DNA of 8,886 bases from an uncultured Alphaproteobacteria bacterium (lineage in GTDB: Bacteria; Pseudomonadota; Alphaproteobacteria; Micavibrionales; Micavibrionaceae): assembly GCA_937124505.1 (NCBI GenBank), contig CAKZKV010000332.1:1-8886 (forward strand). Direction: 5' to 3'. Both the position numbers and the translations under genes were made by a program. The notes below the pieces were generated by a model. It was not told where the DNA came from. It did no database searches and was given only the letters and a program-made list of their open reading frames with translations. Below, piece after piece: positions 1-6,515 of this stretch (the first letter of the stretch is position 1; each line of letters begins with the position of its first letter).

Positions 1-1188
1 TATCTTGAATATCTGATTGGCTGCCTTTTGAATGTCCTGTGGTGTGACGGCCTCTACCTTGGATATGATCTCATCAATATCCAGTATTTTATTGAAGTGA
101 AACATGTATTTCGCTTGCCGGTCTGCGCGGGAGAGCATGGATTCACGGCTCATCAATAACCCGGCGCGGATTTGCGTTTTGGCACGGTGCAGTTCTTCCT
201 CCGGCACGGGAGAGGTCTGGACTTTTCCCAGTTCATCACAGATCACGGGAATGAGTTCGGGCAGGTTTTCCGGGCCTGTCCCGGCATAGATTTCAAACTG
301 ACCATCATCGTGGTAAGCGCTGTGACAACTGTAAGTGTTATAAACAAGGCCGCGTTTCTCGCGTACTTCCTGAAACAGGCGGGAACTCATGCCGCCGCCA
401 AGAAGCGTGGAGAGGAGCAGGGCGGATTCGTAATTATCCGCGCTTCGTGCGGTTCCCTGAAAGCCCAGAACGATATGGGCCTGCTCCAGATCTTTTTGAA
501 TACGCGCCTCACCACCTTGATAAGACGCAGGCGCAAGATGTGTCTGCTGGTGAGCAGCGGGAACGTTGCCAAAGATATTTTCTGTTATTGTCAGCAGTTC
601 GTCGTGGTCCACGTTTCCGGCAACCGATAAAATCAGATTGTCTGGTCTATAGAAGGTTTGCGTATAGTGAAACAGGGCATCGCGAGGCATGCTTTTCACG
701 ATATCTGCCGTTCCCAGAATCGGCGCGCCCAAGGCCTGGTCCGGGTAGGCGGCAGCCTGATAAAGGTCAAAAACCAGATCGTCCGGTGTATCATGCGTCA
801 TGCCGATTTCCTGTAAAATGACATGGCGCTCTTTGTCCAGTTCTTCTTCGGGAAAGGTGGAATACAGGAAAATATCCCCCAGCAACTCAAGCGCCAGCGG
901 CATGTCGTCTTTCAGAAGATGGACGTAATAAGCGGTTTGTTCGCGGCTGGTATAGGCATTCATCTGCCCGCCGACCGTTTCAATTTTTTCTACGATTTCA
1001 AGAGCGTTATGATGTTTTGTTCCCTTGAAAATCATATGTTCGACCAGATGCGCAATGCCGTTCAGCTTCAGGTCTTCGTAGCGTGTGCCGACATTGCACC
1101 AGATACCGATGGCAACGGAGTGCATGTCGGGTATGCTGTCTGTCAGAACCCTCAGTCCGTTGGGCAGTGTTGAAAGGCGGGTGCTCAT
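1..1188 (-). CDS. M16 family zinc metallopeptidase (processing-peptidase-like), C-terminus cut by window edge
   Basis: I translated this gene directly; its 396 codons stay open to base 1, so the last few residues lie outside the window. The M16 zinc signature HLVEH is at residues 47-51, with H47 and H51 as zinc ligands and E50 as the catalytic base. E127, in VILQEIG, lies 76 residues after H51, the spacing expected for the third zinc ligand (HxxEH-x76-E). The second homologous half carries the typical GGGMSSRLF...REKRGLVY segment (residues 264-283), which is diagnostic for the M16B group related to mitochondrial processing peptidase beta. There is no signal peptide, so it is probably cytoplasmic. 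Family members are about 420 residues, so roughly 25 are missing. The ATG lies one base after the thrC stop (TAA-C-ATG), which implies one transcript and translational coupling. The natural substrate of such bacterial proteases is not established. Confidence 0.93.
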   Translation of the reverse strand, partial: MSTRLSTLPNGLRVLTDSIPDMHSVAIGIWCNVGTRYEDLKLNGIAHLVEHMIFKGTKHHNALEIVEKIETVGGQMNAYTSREQTAYYVHLLKDDMPLALELLGDIFLYSTFPEEELDKERHVILQEIGMTHDTPDDLVFDLYQAAAYPDQALGAPILGTADIVKSMPRDALFHYTQTFYRPDNLILSVAGNVDHDELLTITENIFGNVPAAHQQTHLAPASYQGGEARIQKDLEQAHIVLGFQGTARSADNYESALLLSTLLGGGMSSRLFQEVREKRGLVYNTYSCHSAYHDDGQFEIYAGTGPENLPELIPVICDELGKVQTSPVPEEELHRAKTQIRAGLLMSRESMLSRADRQAKYMFHFNKILDIDEIISKVEAVTPQDIQKAANQIFKI

Positions 1189-1189
1189 G

Positions 1190-2575
1190 TTAAATGTGGC
1201 TCTTAACGAAGTTTTTGGTGATATTGAGATCGTTGGACAGAGGCGTTACAAATTCAGTCTTGTCCATCACTGCGGCGAGGCGTTCTGGCATGTCCGGGAA
1301 TTTTCCGATGGCTTTGTGAACGGCATCCGGGAATTTGGCCGGGTGGGCGCAGGCCAGAGACACAACGCGGCCATCCGGCTTGGTGGTTTTTGCGGCATGG
1401 ACGCCGACCGCGCTGTGTGGATCAAGGATATAGCCGCTGTTTTTATACACATCTGCAATGGTTTGCAGCGTTTGTGCCTCATCACAACGGGCCGCGGTGA
1501 AGTGCGATTGCGCGATTTTCAGTTTTTCATCAGAAACGCTCATCCGCCCGTTTTTAGAAAAGTCTGCCATCAGACGTGAGAGGTCGGATGTATTTTTATC
1601 CATTAATTCATAAAGATATCGCTCGAAGTTACTGGAAATTTGAATGTCCATGGACGGGCTGATGGTCTGGGTAACCACGCTTTTTTTCATTTCCCCGGTT
1701 TCAAAGAAGCGGGTGAGAATGTCGTTGCGGTTCGTGCCAATCACAAGCTGGTTAATATTCAGTCCCATATTGCGCGCGCAGTGGGCGGCGAAGACATTGC
1801 CGAAGTTGCCAGTCGGGACAGAAAAGCTGAGCGGTGTTTCCGGGCCAAGGTGAACCGAGGCCGTCACGTAATAGGCGATTTGTGCACAAATGCGCGCCCA
1901 GTTGATTGAATTGACGGCGGAGAGATTGACGTCATTGCGGAATTTTTCATCGGCAAACATGGCCTTGACAATGGCCTGACAATCATCAAACGTTCCTTCC
2001 AGCGCAATGTTTTTGACATTAGGCGCGTTGACGGTTGTCATTTGTTTGCGTTGTACTTCCGAGGTTCTGCCGCGCGGGTGCAGGATGAAGATATTAATGT
2101 TTTTACAATGGCGGCAGGCTTCAATGGCGGCGGAGCCTGTATCTCCGGATGTTGCCCCGACAATGGTCACTTTCTCACCGCGCTTGTTCAGAACATAGTC
2201 AAATAACCGTCCCAGCAGTTGCAGGGCATAGTCTTTAAAGGCGAGGGTCGGGCCGTGAAACAGCTCCATAATCCAGAACTCATCGTCGATCTGGACAAGA
2301 GGGGCGATATCAGGATGTTCAAAAATGTGTGAATTATAGGTCTCTTTGATGATATGTGCCAGATCCTCTTCCGGGATGCTCTCACCGCAGAATTGTTTGA
2401 TGACATACGCGGCGATGTTGGCGTAATGCTTTTCCTTGAAGCTTTCCAGCCTGGCGGCCTGTAATTGCGGCCATTCTTTTGGAATGTATAATCCGCCGTC
2501 ACTGGCCATGCCGGACAGGAGTGTGTCTTCAAAGGTCAGATCAAGAGTATTGTCTCGTGTGGAGGTGTATTGCAT
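1190..2575 (-). CDS. thrC: Threonine synthase
   Basis: This 461-residue, PLP-dependent cytoplasmic enzyme converts O-phospho-L-homoserine to L-threonine and phosphate, the last step of threonine biosynthesis. The N-terminal threonine synthase domain is clear (MQYTSTRD...SDGGLYIP, residues 1-32). The PLP-binding lysine is K114 in GPTLAFKDYALQ, and the phosphate/cofactor-binding loop ATSGDTGSAA is at residues 141-150. A conserved PTGNFGNVFAA segment follows in the middle of the protein. The length fits the long bacterial/fungal subgroup of the family. It is followed one base later by the M16 peptidase gene and is transcribed divergently from the pilus-type genes. The start is the only ATG upstream of the conserved N-terminus, and it lacks a strong Shine-Dalgarno sequence. 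I see no truncation or missing catalytic residue. Confidence 0.97.
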   Translation of the reverse strand: MQYTSTRDNTLDLTFEDTLLSGMASDGGLYIPKEWPQLQAARLESFKEKHYANIAAYVIKQFCGESIPEEDLAHIIKETYNSHIFEHPDIAPLVQIDDEFWIMELFHGPTLAFKDYALQLLGRLFDYVLNKRGEKVTIVGATSGDTGSAAIEACRHCKNINIFILHPRGRTSEVQRKQMTTVNAPNVKNIALEGTFDDCQAIVKAMFADEKFRNDVNLSAVNSINWARICAQIAYYVTASVHLGPETPLSFSVPTGNFGNVFAAHCARNMGLNINQLVIGTNRNDILTRFFETGEMKKSVVTQTISPSMDIQISSNFERYLYELMDKNTSDLSRLMADFSKNGRMSVSDEKLKIAQSHFTAARCDEAQTLQTIADVYKNSGYILDPHSAVGVHAAKTTKPDGRVVSLACAHPAKFPDAVHKAIGKFPDMPERLAAVMDKTEFVTPLSNDLNITKNFVKSHI

Positions 2576-2602
2576 CAGCGTTTCTTTGTTTTAAGTAAAG
2601 CC

Positions 2603-2630
2603 ATCATATAAATTTTATGTTCAGAAACAA
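2603..2630 (-). promoter_or_regulatory. Candidate promoter for thrC-M16 peptidase
   Basis: Reading the minus strand, a TATGAT box (2603-2608; five of six consensus bases) lies 16 bases downstream of a weak TTGTTT -35-like hexamer (2625-2630). The predicted start would leave a leader of only about 20 bases before the thrC ATG. The region is AT-rich, so chance matches are likely. I see no obvious threonine leader peptide or attenuator. Confidence 0.28.
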
Positions 2631-2693
2631 CAATTTTATCAGTTGAAGGTGTGCTTTTTTAAACTCCGAATCGAATATATCTGGGCTATTCCA

Positions 2694-2722
2694 TTGCAAG
2701 GCTCTTCTGCTTGCTTTAGATT
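2694..2722 (+). promoter_or_regulatory. Candidate promoter for the receiver-secretin operon
   Basis: TTGCAA (2694-2699) and TAGATT (2717-2722) are separated by 17 bases, and each matches four of six sigma-70 consensus positions. They lie about 45 bases upstream of the receiver gene. Just downstream is a 6-base inverted repeat, TGAAAT/ATTTCA (2722-2727 and 2734-2739, 6-base loop), which could be an operator or a small leader hairpin. This is pattern matching only, with no known regulator assigned. Confidence 0.27.
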
Positions 2723-2767
2723 GAAATGAGGATATTTCATCCAGTTTACGGTCAAAGTTCTTAGATT

Positions 2768-3160
2768 ATGCAGGCAGAACAAAAAAAATATCGAATTCTA
2801 GTCGCGGAAGACAATGATTTTGTCCGCATGCAAATGGTGAAATATTTGCGGGACGATGGTTATGACGTTAGCGATTTTTACACGGCGGCGGATGCCGTGA
2901 CTGCCAGCCATGATCATTATGATCTGGCTGTTCTTGATGTGCGGATGGAGCCGATGGGCGGTTTTGAATTTATTAAAAGTATGCGGAGCAATAATATTGA
3001 GACCCCCGCTATTCTTGTGACGGGAGATAGCAGTCCTGACCTTCTGAGTGAAGCGTCACATATGGGGGTTTCCGCTGTTTTGATTAAACCTGTCCAGCGG
3101 GATCGCTTGTTGAAGACCGTCAGCAAAACAATCCAGAGAGAAGAAAGGAGGAGCGGATGA
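2768..3160 (+). CDS. Stand-alone response-regulator receiver protein
   Basis: This 130-residue cytoplasmic protein consists of a single CheY-like receiver domain with no DNA-binding or enzymatic output domain. All key residues are present: acidic pair E14/D15 (VAEDND), phospho-acceptor D57 (AVLDVRM), switch threonine T85 (LVTGDS) and the conserved lysine K107 in LIKPV. It should therefore be phosphorylatable by a histidine kinase, which is not in the window. The ATG is forced, because an in-frame TAG lies one codon upstream and the next Met is past the acidic pair. No good Shine-Dalgarno precedes it. Its last codons overlap the secretin start (ATGA), so the two are co-translated. Single-domain receivers act through protein contacts, as CheY or the pilus regulator PilG do. 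A role in controlling assembly or motility of this machine is inferred from position only. Confidence 0.93.
   Translation: MQAEQKKYRILVAEDNDFVRMQMVKYLRDDGYDVSDFYTAADAVTASHDHYDLAVLDVRMEPMGGFEFIKSMRSNNIETPAILVTGDSSPDLLSEASHMGVSAVLIKPVQRDRLLKTVSKTIQREERRSG
3146..3159 (+). promoter_or_regulatory. Strong Shine-Dalgarno for the secretin, inside the receiver gene
   Basis: AGGAGG at 3146-3151 lies five bases before the secretin ATG (3157-3159). It also encodes part of the receiver's Glu/Arg-rich tail. It is the only near-perfect ribosome-binding site among the plus-strand genes here, which suggests that secretin translation is boosted relative to its neighbours while staying coupled to the receiver. 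Confidence 0.75.
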
Positions 3161-4842
3161 AAAAATATCTGTTCCTCTTTGCGCTGCTTTTCATGCTGCC
3201 GGGATGTTCTCAAGTGAATGTACCCGGTGCGCGTAATTTGAATATTCCGCAACCAACGCAGGCCGGTGTACGAAAAGATGGCATTAACGAGCGGCCTGAC
3301 GCGGTGATGTATTTGCCCCTGGGGGAAGATGTTCTGATACCGGAAGTTCCGCCCAGTGATCCGTTGCCGTCAAAAGTCGTCGGGCCATTTGAATTGCGCG
3401 GGGAAACGCTGGCCGGGGCCCTGCAACTGATTACATCCGATTACGAAGTTCCCATGGCGTTTGAGAGCGAGGAGGCGCTGACCCGGGTTGTGACCGTGTC
3501 CAATATGCGCGGCCCGCTTAATTCTGTTGTGAACCGTGTTTGTTCTCTGGCAGACCTTTATTGTTCCTATGAAGACGGTGTGTTGGTTATTAAGGATACC
3601 CAGACCTTTACGGTCAGTGTGCCGCCGGTTGGCGGAAATGAAGATATCATTGATGCCGTATCAAGTGGGATCAGGGGGATCACCGGTCTGGATACGATTA
3701 TTGATAAAGGGACACGCACCATTATATACGAGGCTACGCAACGCTCCGCAGGGTTGGTGGATCGTTATTTCCAGCGCATGCGCCGCAGCACGGCGATGAT
3801 TGTTTTTGAAATTTATATTTGGGAAGTTTCGCTGGACAATGATAATGCGACCGGCATTCAATGGGACCAGATTGATACGATTGGTAAATTCGGAACAGGT
3901 GTGAGTATTCCATCCAGCATTCCTCAGGATCTTGCCCCGATCAGTATCGGGTTGCCGACAACCGGAAATGTAGATCTTGTCGCCGGAGATATCGTGCGGT
4001 TTATCTCATCCTTCGGTGCGGTCAAAACAATTTCCCAGCCCCAGATCACAATGCTGTCCGGCTCCAGTTCCACGTTGCGGGCAGCGGACACGATCAACTA
4101 CGTTTCTTCTTTGCAAAGAACGGTTGATAACGGCGAGGTTTCCGTTTCAACCCAGACAGATTCCGTCGATACAGGGTTTACGCTGGAAATCAGCGCGGAT
4201 TGGGACAATGCAACAGTTTACAGCGATATTGCTATTGAGTTGCAGCAATTCCGTCAGTTCCGGACGTTCGGTGAAGGCACGGAAACTGAATTGCAACTGC
4301 CGGACACAACGGAGCGTGAAGTCAATACGCAGGTGCGTATCCGTCCGGGCGACTCCTTGCTTTTGGCCGGGTTGGTGCGGGAAAGCGACCAGTACAATAA
4401 AAGCGGCCCAGGATTTGTAGAGCCGATCTTTCCAACGACAAGAAATACACAGGTTTCTAATGTGGAACTGGTCTTTCTGATGAAGCCTCGTGTGATTGTT
4501 TACACAACGGATAAAGAAAGTGGACCCGTCCAAAAAAATATTAAAACAGATGTTTCGGCAAAGAAGAGAACCACTGCAGAAGAAGTTAGAAAATTAAATG
4601 ACGTTATTGAAAGCATTAACGATCAAACAACGTCAAGACTTTCTCCTGCCACTGTATCTGCTCCGATCTTCCCGATTGAAGAGTCTGTGTCCCGGCATAT
4701 TGGCAATGTAGAAATTCTGGATGAAATGGATGAAAGCAGCATCGAGATGCCCCCGGCGTACCAGCCCAACCCTGAACTGAAAGAAGAAAATGAAAAGCCC
4801 ATGATCGGCACGTTGCCGATTGACTTACTCAATCCCAATTAA
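3157..4842 (+). CDS. Outer-membrane lipoprotein secretin, R64 PilN / type IVb pilus type
   Basis: This 561-residue protein should form the outer-membrane ring through which a pilus or substrate exits. A lipoprotein signal peptide is plain: MKKY, a hydrophobic stretch, then lipobox LPGC with C17 as the lipidated cysteine and Ser at +2, which favours the outer membrane. Residues about 77-150 look like an N0/STN-type domain (PFELRGETLAGALQLIT...) with two cysteines, C130 and C136, that could form a disulfide. Residues 185-240 give the typical secretin entry (TRTIIYEATQRSAGLVDRYF, then FEIYIWEVSLDNDNATGIQW). The secretin core runs to about residue 450, with FGAVKTISQPQITMLSG, VRIRPGDSLLLAGLV and VELVFLMKPRVIVY. 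A hydrophilic tail of about 110 residues follows. R64 PilN and BfpB are of similar size. The ATG overlaps the receiver stop (ATGA). The next gene starts 20 bases downstream. The secretin call is firm; the type IVb assignment is less so. Confidence 0.9.
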   Translation: MKKYLFLFALLFMLPGCSQVNVPGARNLNIPQPTQAGVRKDGINERPDAVMYLPLGEDVLIPEVPPSDPLPSKVVGPFELRGETLAGALQLITSDYEVPMAFESEEALTRVVTVSNMRGPLNSVVNRVCSLADLYCSYEDGVLVIKDTQTFTVSVPPVGGNEDIIDAVSSGIRGITGLDTIIDKGTRTIIYEATQRSAGLVDRYFQRMRRSTAMIVFEIYIWEVSLDNDNATGIQWDQIDTIGKFGTGVSIPSSIPQDLAPISIGLPTTGNVDLVAGDIVRFISSFGAVKTISQPQITMLSGSSSTLRAADTINYVSSLQRTVDNGEVSVSTQTDSVDTGFTLEISADWDNATVYSDIAIELQQFRQFRTFGEGTETELQLPDTTEREVNTQVRIRPGDSLLLAGLVRESDQYNKSGPGFVEPIFPTTRNTQVSNVELVFLMKPRVIVYTTDKESGPVQKNIKTDVSAKKRTTAEEVRKLNDVIESINDQTTSRLSPATVSAPIFPIEESVSRHIGNVEILDEMDESSIEMPPAYQPNPELKEENEKPMIGTLPIDLLNPN

Positions 4843-4862
4843 TTCTGATAGACTGAAGCGTT

Positions 4863-6479
4863 ATGATTTCCAGAAAAGCACATTTCAAAAACAGATATTT
4901 CGCAATATGTTGTGTCGCTGTATTGTGCCTTTTTTCAATGCCTGTTTTGGCGCAATCTGCCTTTGAAAACCCCGGTGTGCGGGGCGGGACGGGTAGTGGT
5001 CTGATCCCGGTTGAGGAAGAAATTGACGGGGGAACGATTGCGATTGGTTCCACGGCGCAGGTTGTTGTGCTTTTTAGAAATGAAGGGGGCAGCCCTGTAA
5101 CGACTGGTGCGATTAATCTCTATCCGTCTTCCAATACAACGGCAACGGTCACGCTGAACCAATGTGGTCAGGAACCTTTGGCAGGGGGGGCTGATTGCGC
5201 GATTGCGGTTTCTGTCAAAGGCTTGCAGGCGGGGCCGTGGCGTGTCGCCATGCTGATGCGGCATGACGGACGTTCCCGTTTGGTCAGTACGGTCTTGAGT
5301 GGGTCTATCGAATCTGCCGGGGAGGGGCAGGATCAATTGATCAGCGATCTGGAAGCCGTTCCGAATGAACTGGATTACGGGAACCTTGCGGCCAGCCGGG
5401 CGCAATTAAAATCCGTGACTTTGCGTAACATTACGTCAACGCCCATTACGGTTGAGGACGTCTATTTAAAGTCGGACTCCTCCGCCGGACTGTCTCTGGA
5501 AAATGAGTGTGACATTTTAAGTGCAGGACAGGCCTGTATCGTCACCGTCAAATGGTCGCCTCTCCAGAAAGGCCCGGCCTCCGGCGTGGTAGTGATCAAG
5601 CATAACGGGCCAACAGGCATTACAACCGTTGATATCAAGGGAGAGTTCAAGCCGGAAACCAGTGAAGAGGCCGATGTTTTTCCTGATGCTGTTCCGGGAA
5701 AAGGTTTGATGGTGTCATCCCTTTCGGAAATTGATTTTGGAGATGGTATTGATACGATTTCTGCGATCACAACATCTCTGGTCAATTCCGGGGATGCGCC
5801 CCTTAAAATAGCGGACATAAGTTTGTCCGGTTCTGAAAACGGGTTGGAAATTGAGACAAGTGGCTGTGCCGCGGAAACGGTTCTTGAACCGCTGGATGCT
5901 TGTCCGTTGACGCTGAGTTGGGGGCCTGTCCGGGTCGGTAATTTGCTGGATGATGTTAAAATCAGGCATACAGGCGCGCGCGGTGTGCTGGTCTTGCCGG
6001 TGCGAGGATCGGCGGCGGAAGCTGTAAGTAAAGACTCTCAGTCGATTGTTTTAAATGCCTCGCCGGGGTTTTCTCTGGAAAGTTATGTCGATGCCTTGCC
6101 TGAGCCGGATGATCGCAGCGCCGGCAGTCTGGAAGATGGCTCCGAAGGAAAAAAAGACGAGGAGGGGGACGAGTCATCTAAAAAGTCACAGGTTCCCAAG
6201 ATAAATAAAATTAAAACGCTGGATGGATATTCCATTACATCCCTTGCGGGAGACCGGGCGATTATTACCAGCCCGCGTGGTAGCCGGGTTATTTTTGACG
6301 GCGAGCCGATGGTGATCGCCGGAGTTCGCTGGATTCCACATATCAAATATAGTGGCGTCGAGTTTAGCAGCGGGGCGGACAAGGTTTTGATGCTCTTTGA
6401 CCGATCTTTATCATCTTTTAACACATCTGCGTCAGAATCATCTTCAAGTTCAGGAAGTTCTTCTTCCGCGACAGAATAA
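4863..6479 (+). CDS. Exported protein with three ASH-like Ig repeats and a C-terminal PilP/GspC-like domain
   Basis: This 538-residue protein has a signal peptide: basic start, hydrophobic residues 13-30, likely cleavage PVLA|QS after A30. If uncleaved, that segment would anchor it with GspC-like topology. Three immunoglobulin-like repeats of the choice-of-anchor D / ASH type follow at about residues 50-150, 165-263 and 285-384. Each has a cysteine pair (C101/C112, C216/C225, C335/C347) followed by a hydrophobic strand, a conserved Gly, and an IKHNGPTG- or IRHTGARG-like turn. An acidic, Lys/Ser-rich linker (about 410-446) leads to residues 451-515 (LDGYSITSLAGDRAIITSPRGSRVIFDG...), which resemble the PilP/GspC homology region that contacts the secretin N0 domain. 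The protein ends in a serine-rich tail (522-536). It sits between secretin and ATPase genes, where R64 has pilO and pilP. An in-frame TGA just upstream fixes the start. The repeats are well supported; the PilP-like call is moderate. Confidence 0.72.
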   Translation: MISRKAHFKNRYFAICCVAVLCLFSMPVLAQSAFENPGVRGGTGSGLIPVEEEIDGGTIAIGSTAQVVVLFRNEGGSPVTTGAINLYPSSNTTATVTLNQCGQEPLAGGADCAIAVSVKGLQAGPWRVAMLMRHDGRSRLVSTVLSGSIESAGEGQDQLISDLEAVPNELDYGNLAASRAQLKSVTLRNITSTPITVEDVYLKSDSSAGLSLENECDILSAGQACIVTVKWSPLQKGPASGVVVIKHNGPTGITTVDIKGEFKPETSEEADVFPDAVPGKGLMVSSLSEIDFGDGIDTISAITTSLVNSGDAPLKIADISLSGSENGLEIETSGCAAETVLEPLDACPLTLSWGPVRVGNLLDDVKIRHTGARGVLVLPVRGSAAEAVSKDSQSIVLNASPGFSLESYVDALPEPDDRSAGSLEDGSEGKKDEEGDESSKKSQVPKINKIKTLDGYSITSLAGDRAIITSPRGSRVIFDGEPMVIAGVRWIPHIKYSGVEFSSGADKVLMLFDRSLSSFNTSASESSSSSGSSSSATE

Positions 6480-6492
6480 CCCGTTAACCAAT

Positions 6493-6512
6493 GCCTGACA
6501 GGCTTTTCTTTT
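6493..6512 (+). promoter_or_regulatory. Small inverted repeat plus T-rich stretch between connector and ATPase genes
   Basis: GCCTGACAGGC (6493-6503) is an 11-base palindrome around a central A, followed by TTTTCTTTT. As RNA it could form only a four-base-pair stem with a three-base loop, so it is too weak to be a convincing terminator. It lies exactly where the ATPase ribosome-binding site should be and could reduce downstream expression. Confidence 0.2.
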
Positions 6513-6515
6513 ATC

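Noticed and set aside
172..821. Plus-strand open frames of 120-150 codons inside the left part of the window.
   Set aside because: They lie antisense to the M16 peptidase, whose zinc motifs and full-length frame are unambiguous, and they show no recognisable domain.
1085..1909. Plus-strand open frames of 70-165 codons opposite thrC.
   Set aside because: They are antisense to a well-conserved enzyme and encode no recognisable protein features.
2576..2767. Possible small gene or threonine leader peptide in the divergent intergenic region.
   Set aside because: I found no short frame rich in Thr/Ile codons and no attenuator-like hairpin pair, only weak promoter-like hexamers and a 6-base inverted repeat.
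6493..6512. GCCTGACAGGC plus T-rich stretch as an intrinsic terminator between connector and ATPase.
   Set aside because: The stem is at most four base pairs with a three-base loop, and a terminator there would cut a functionally linked operon; listed only as a weak site.
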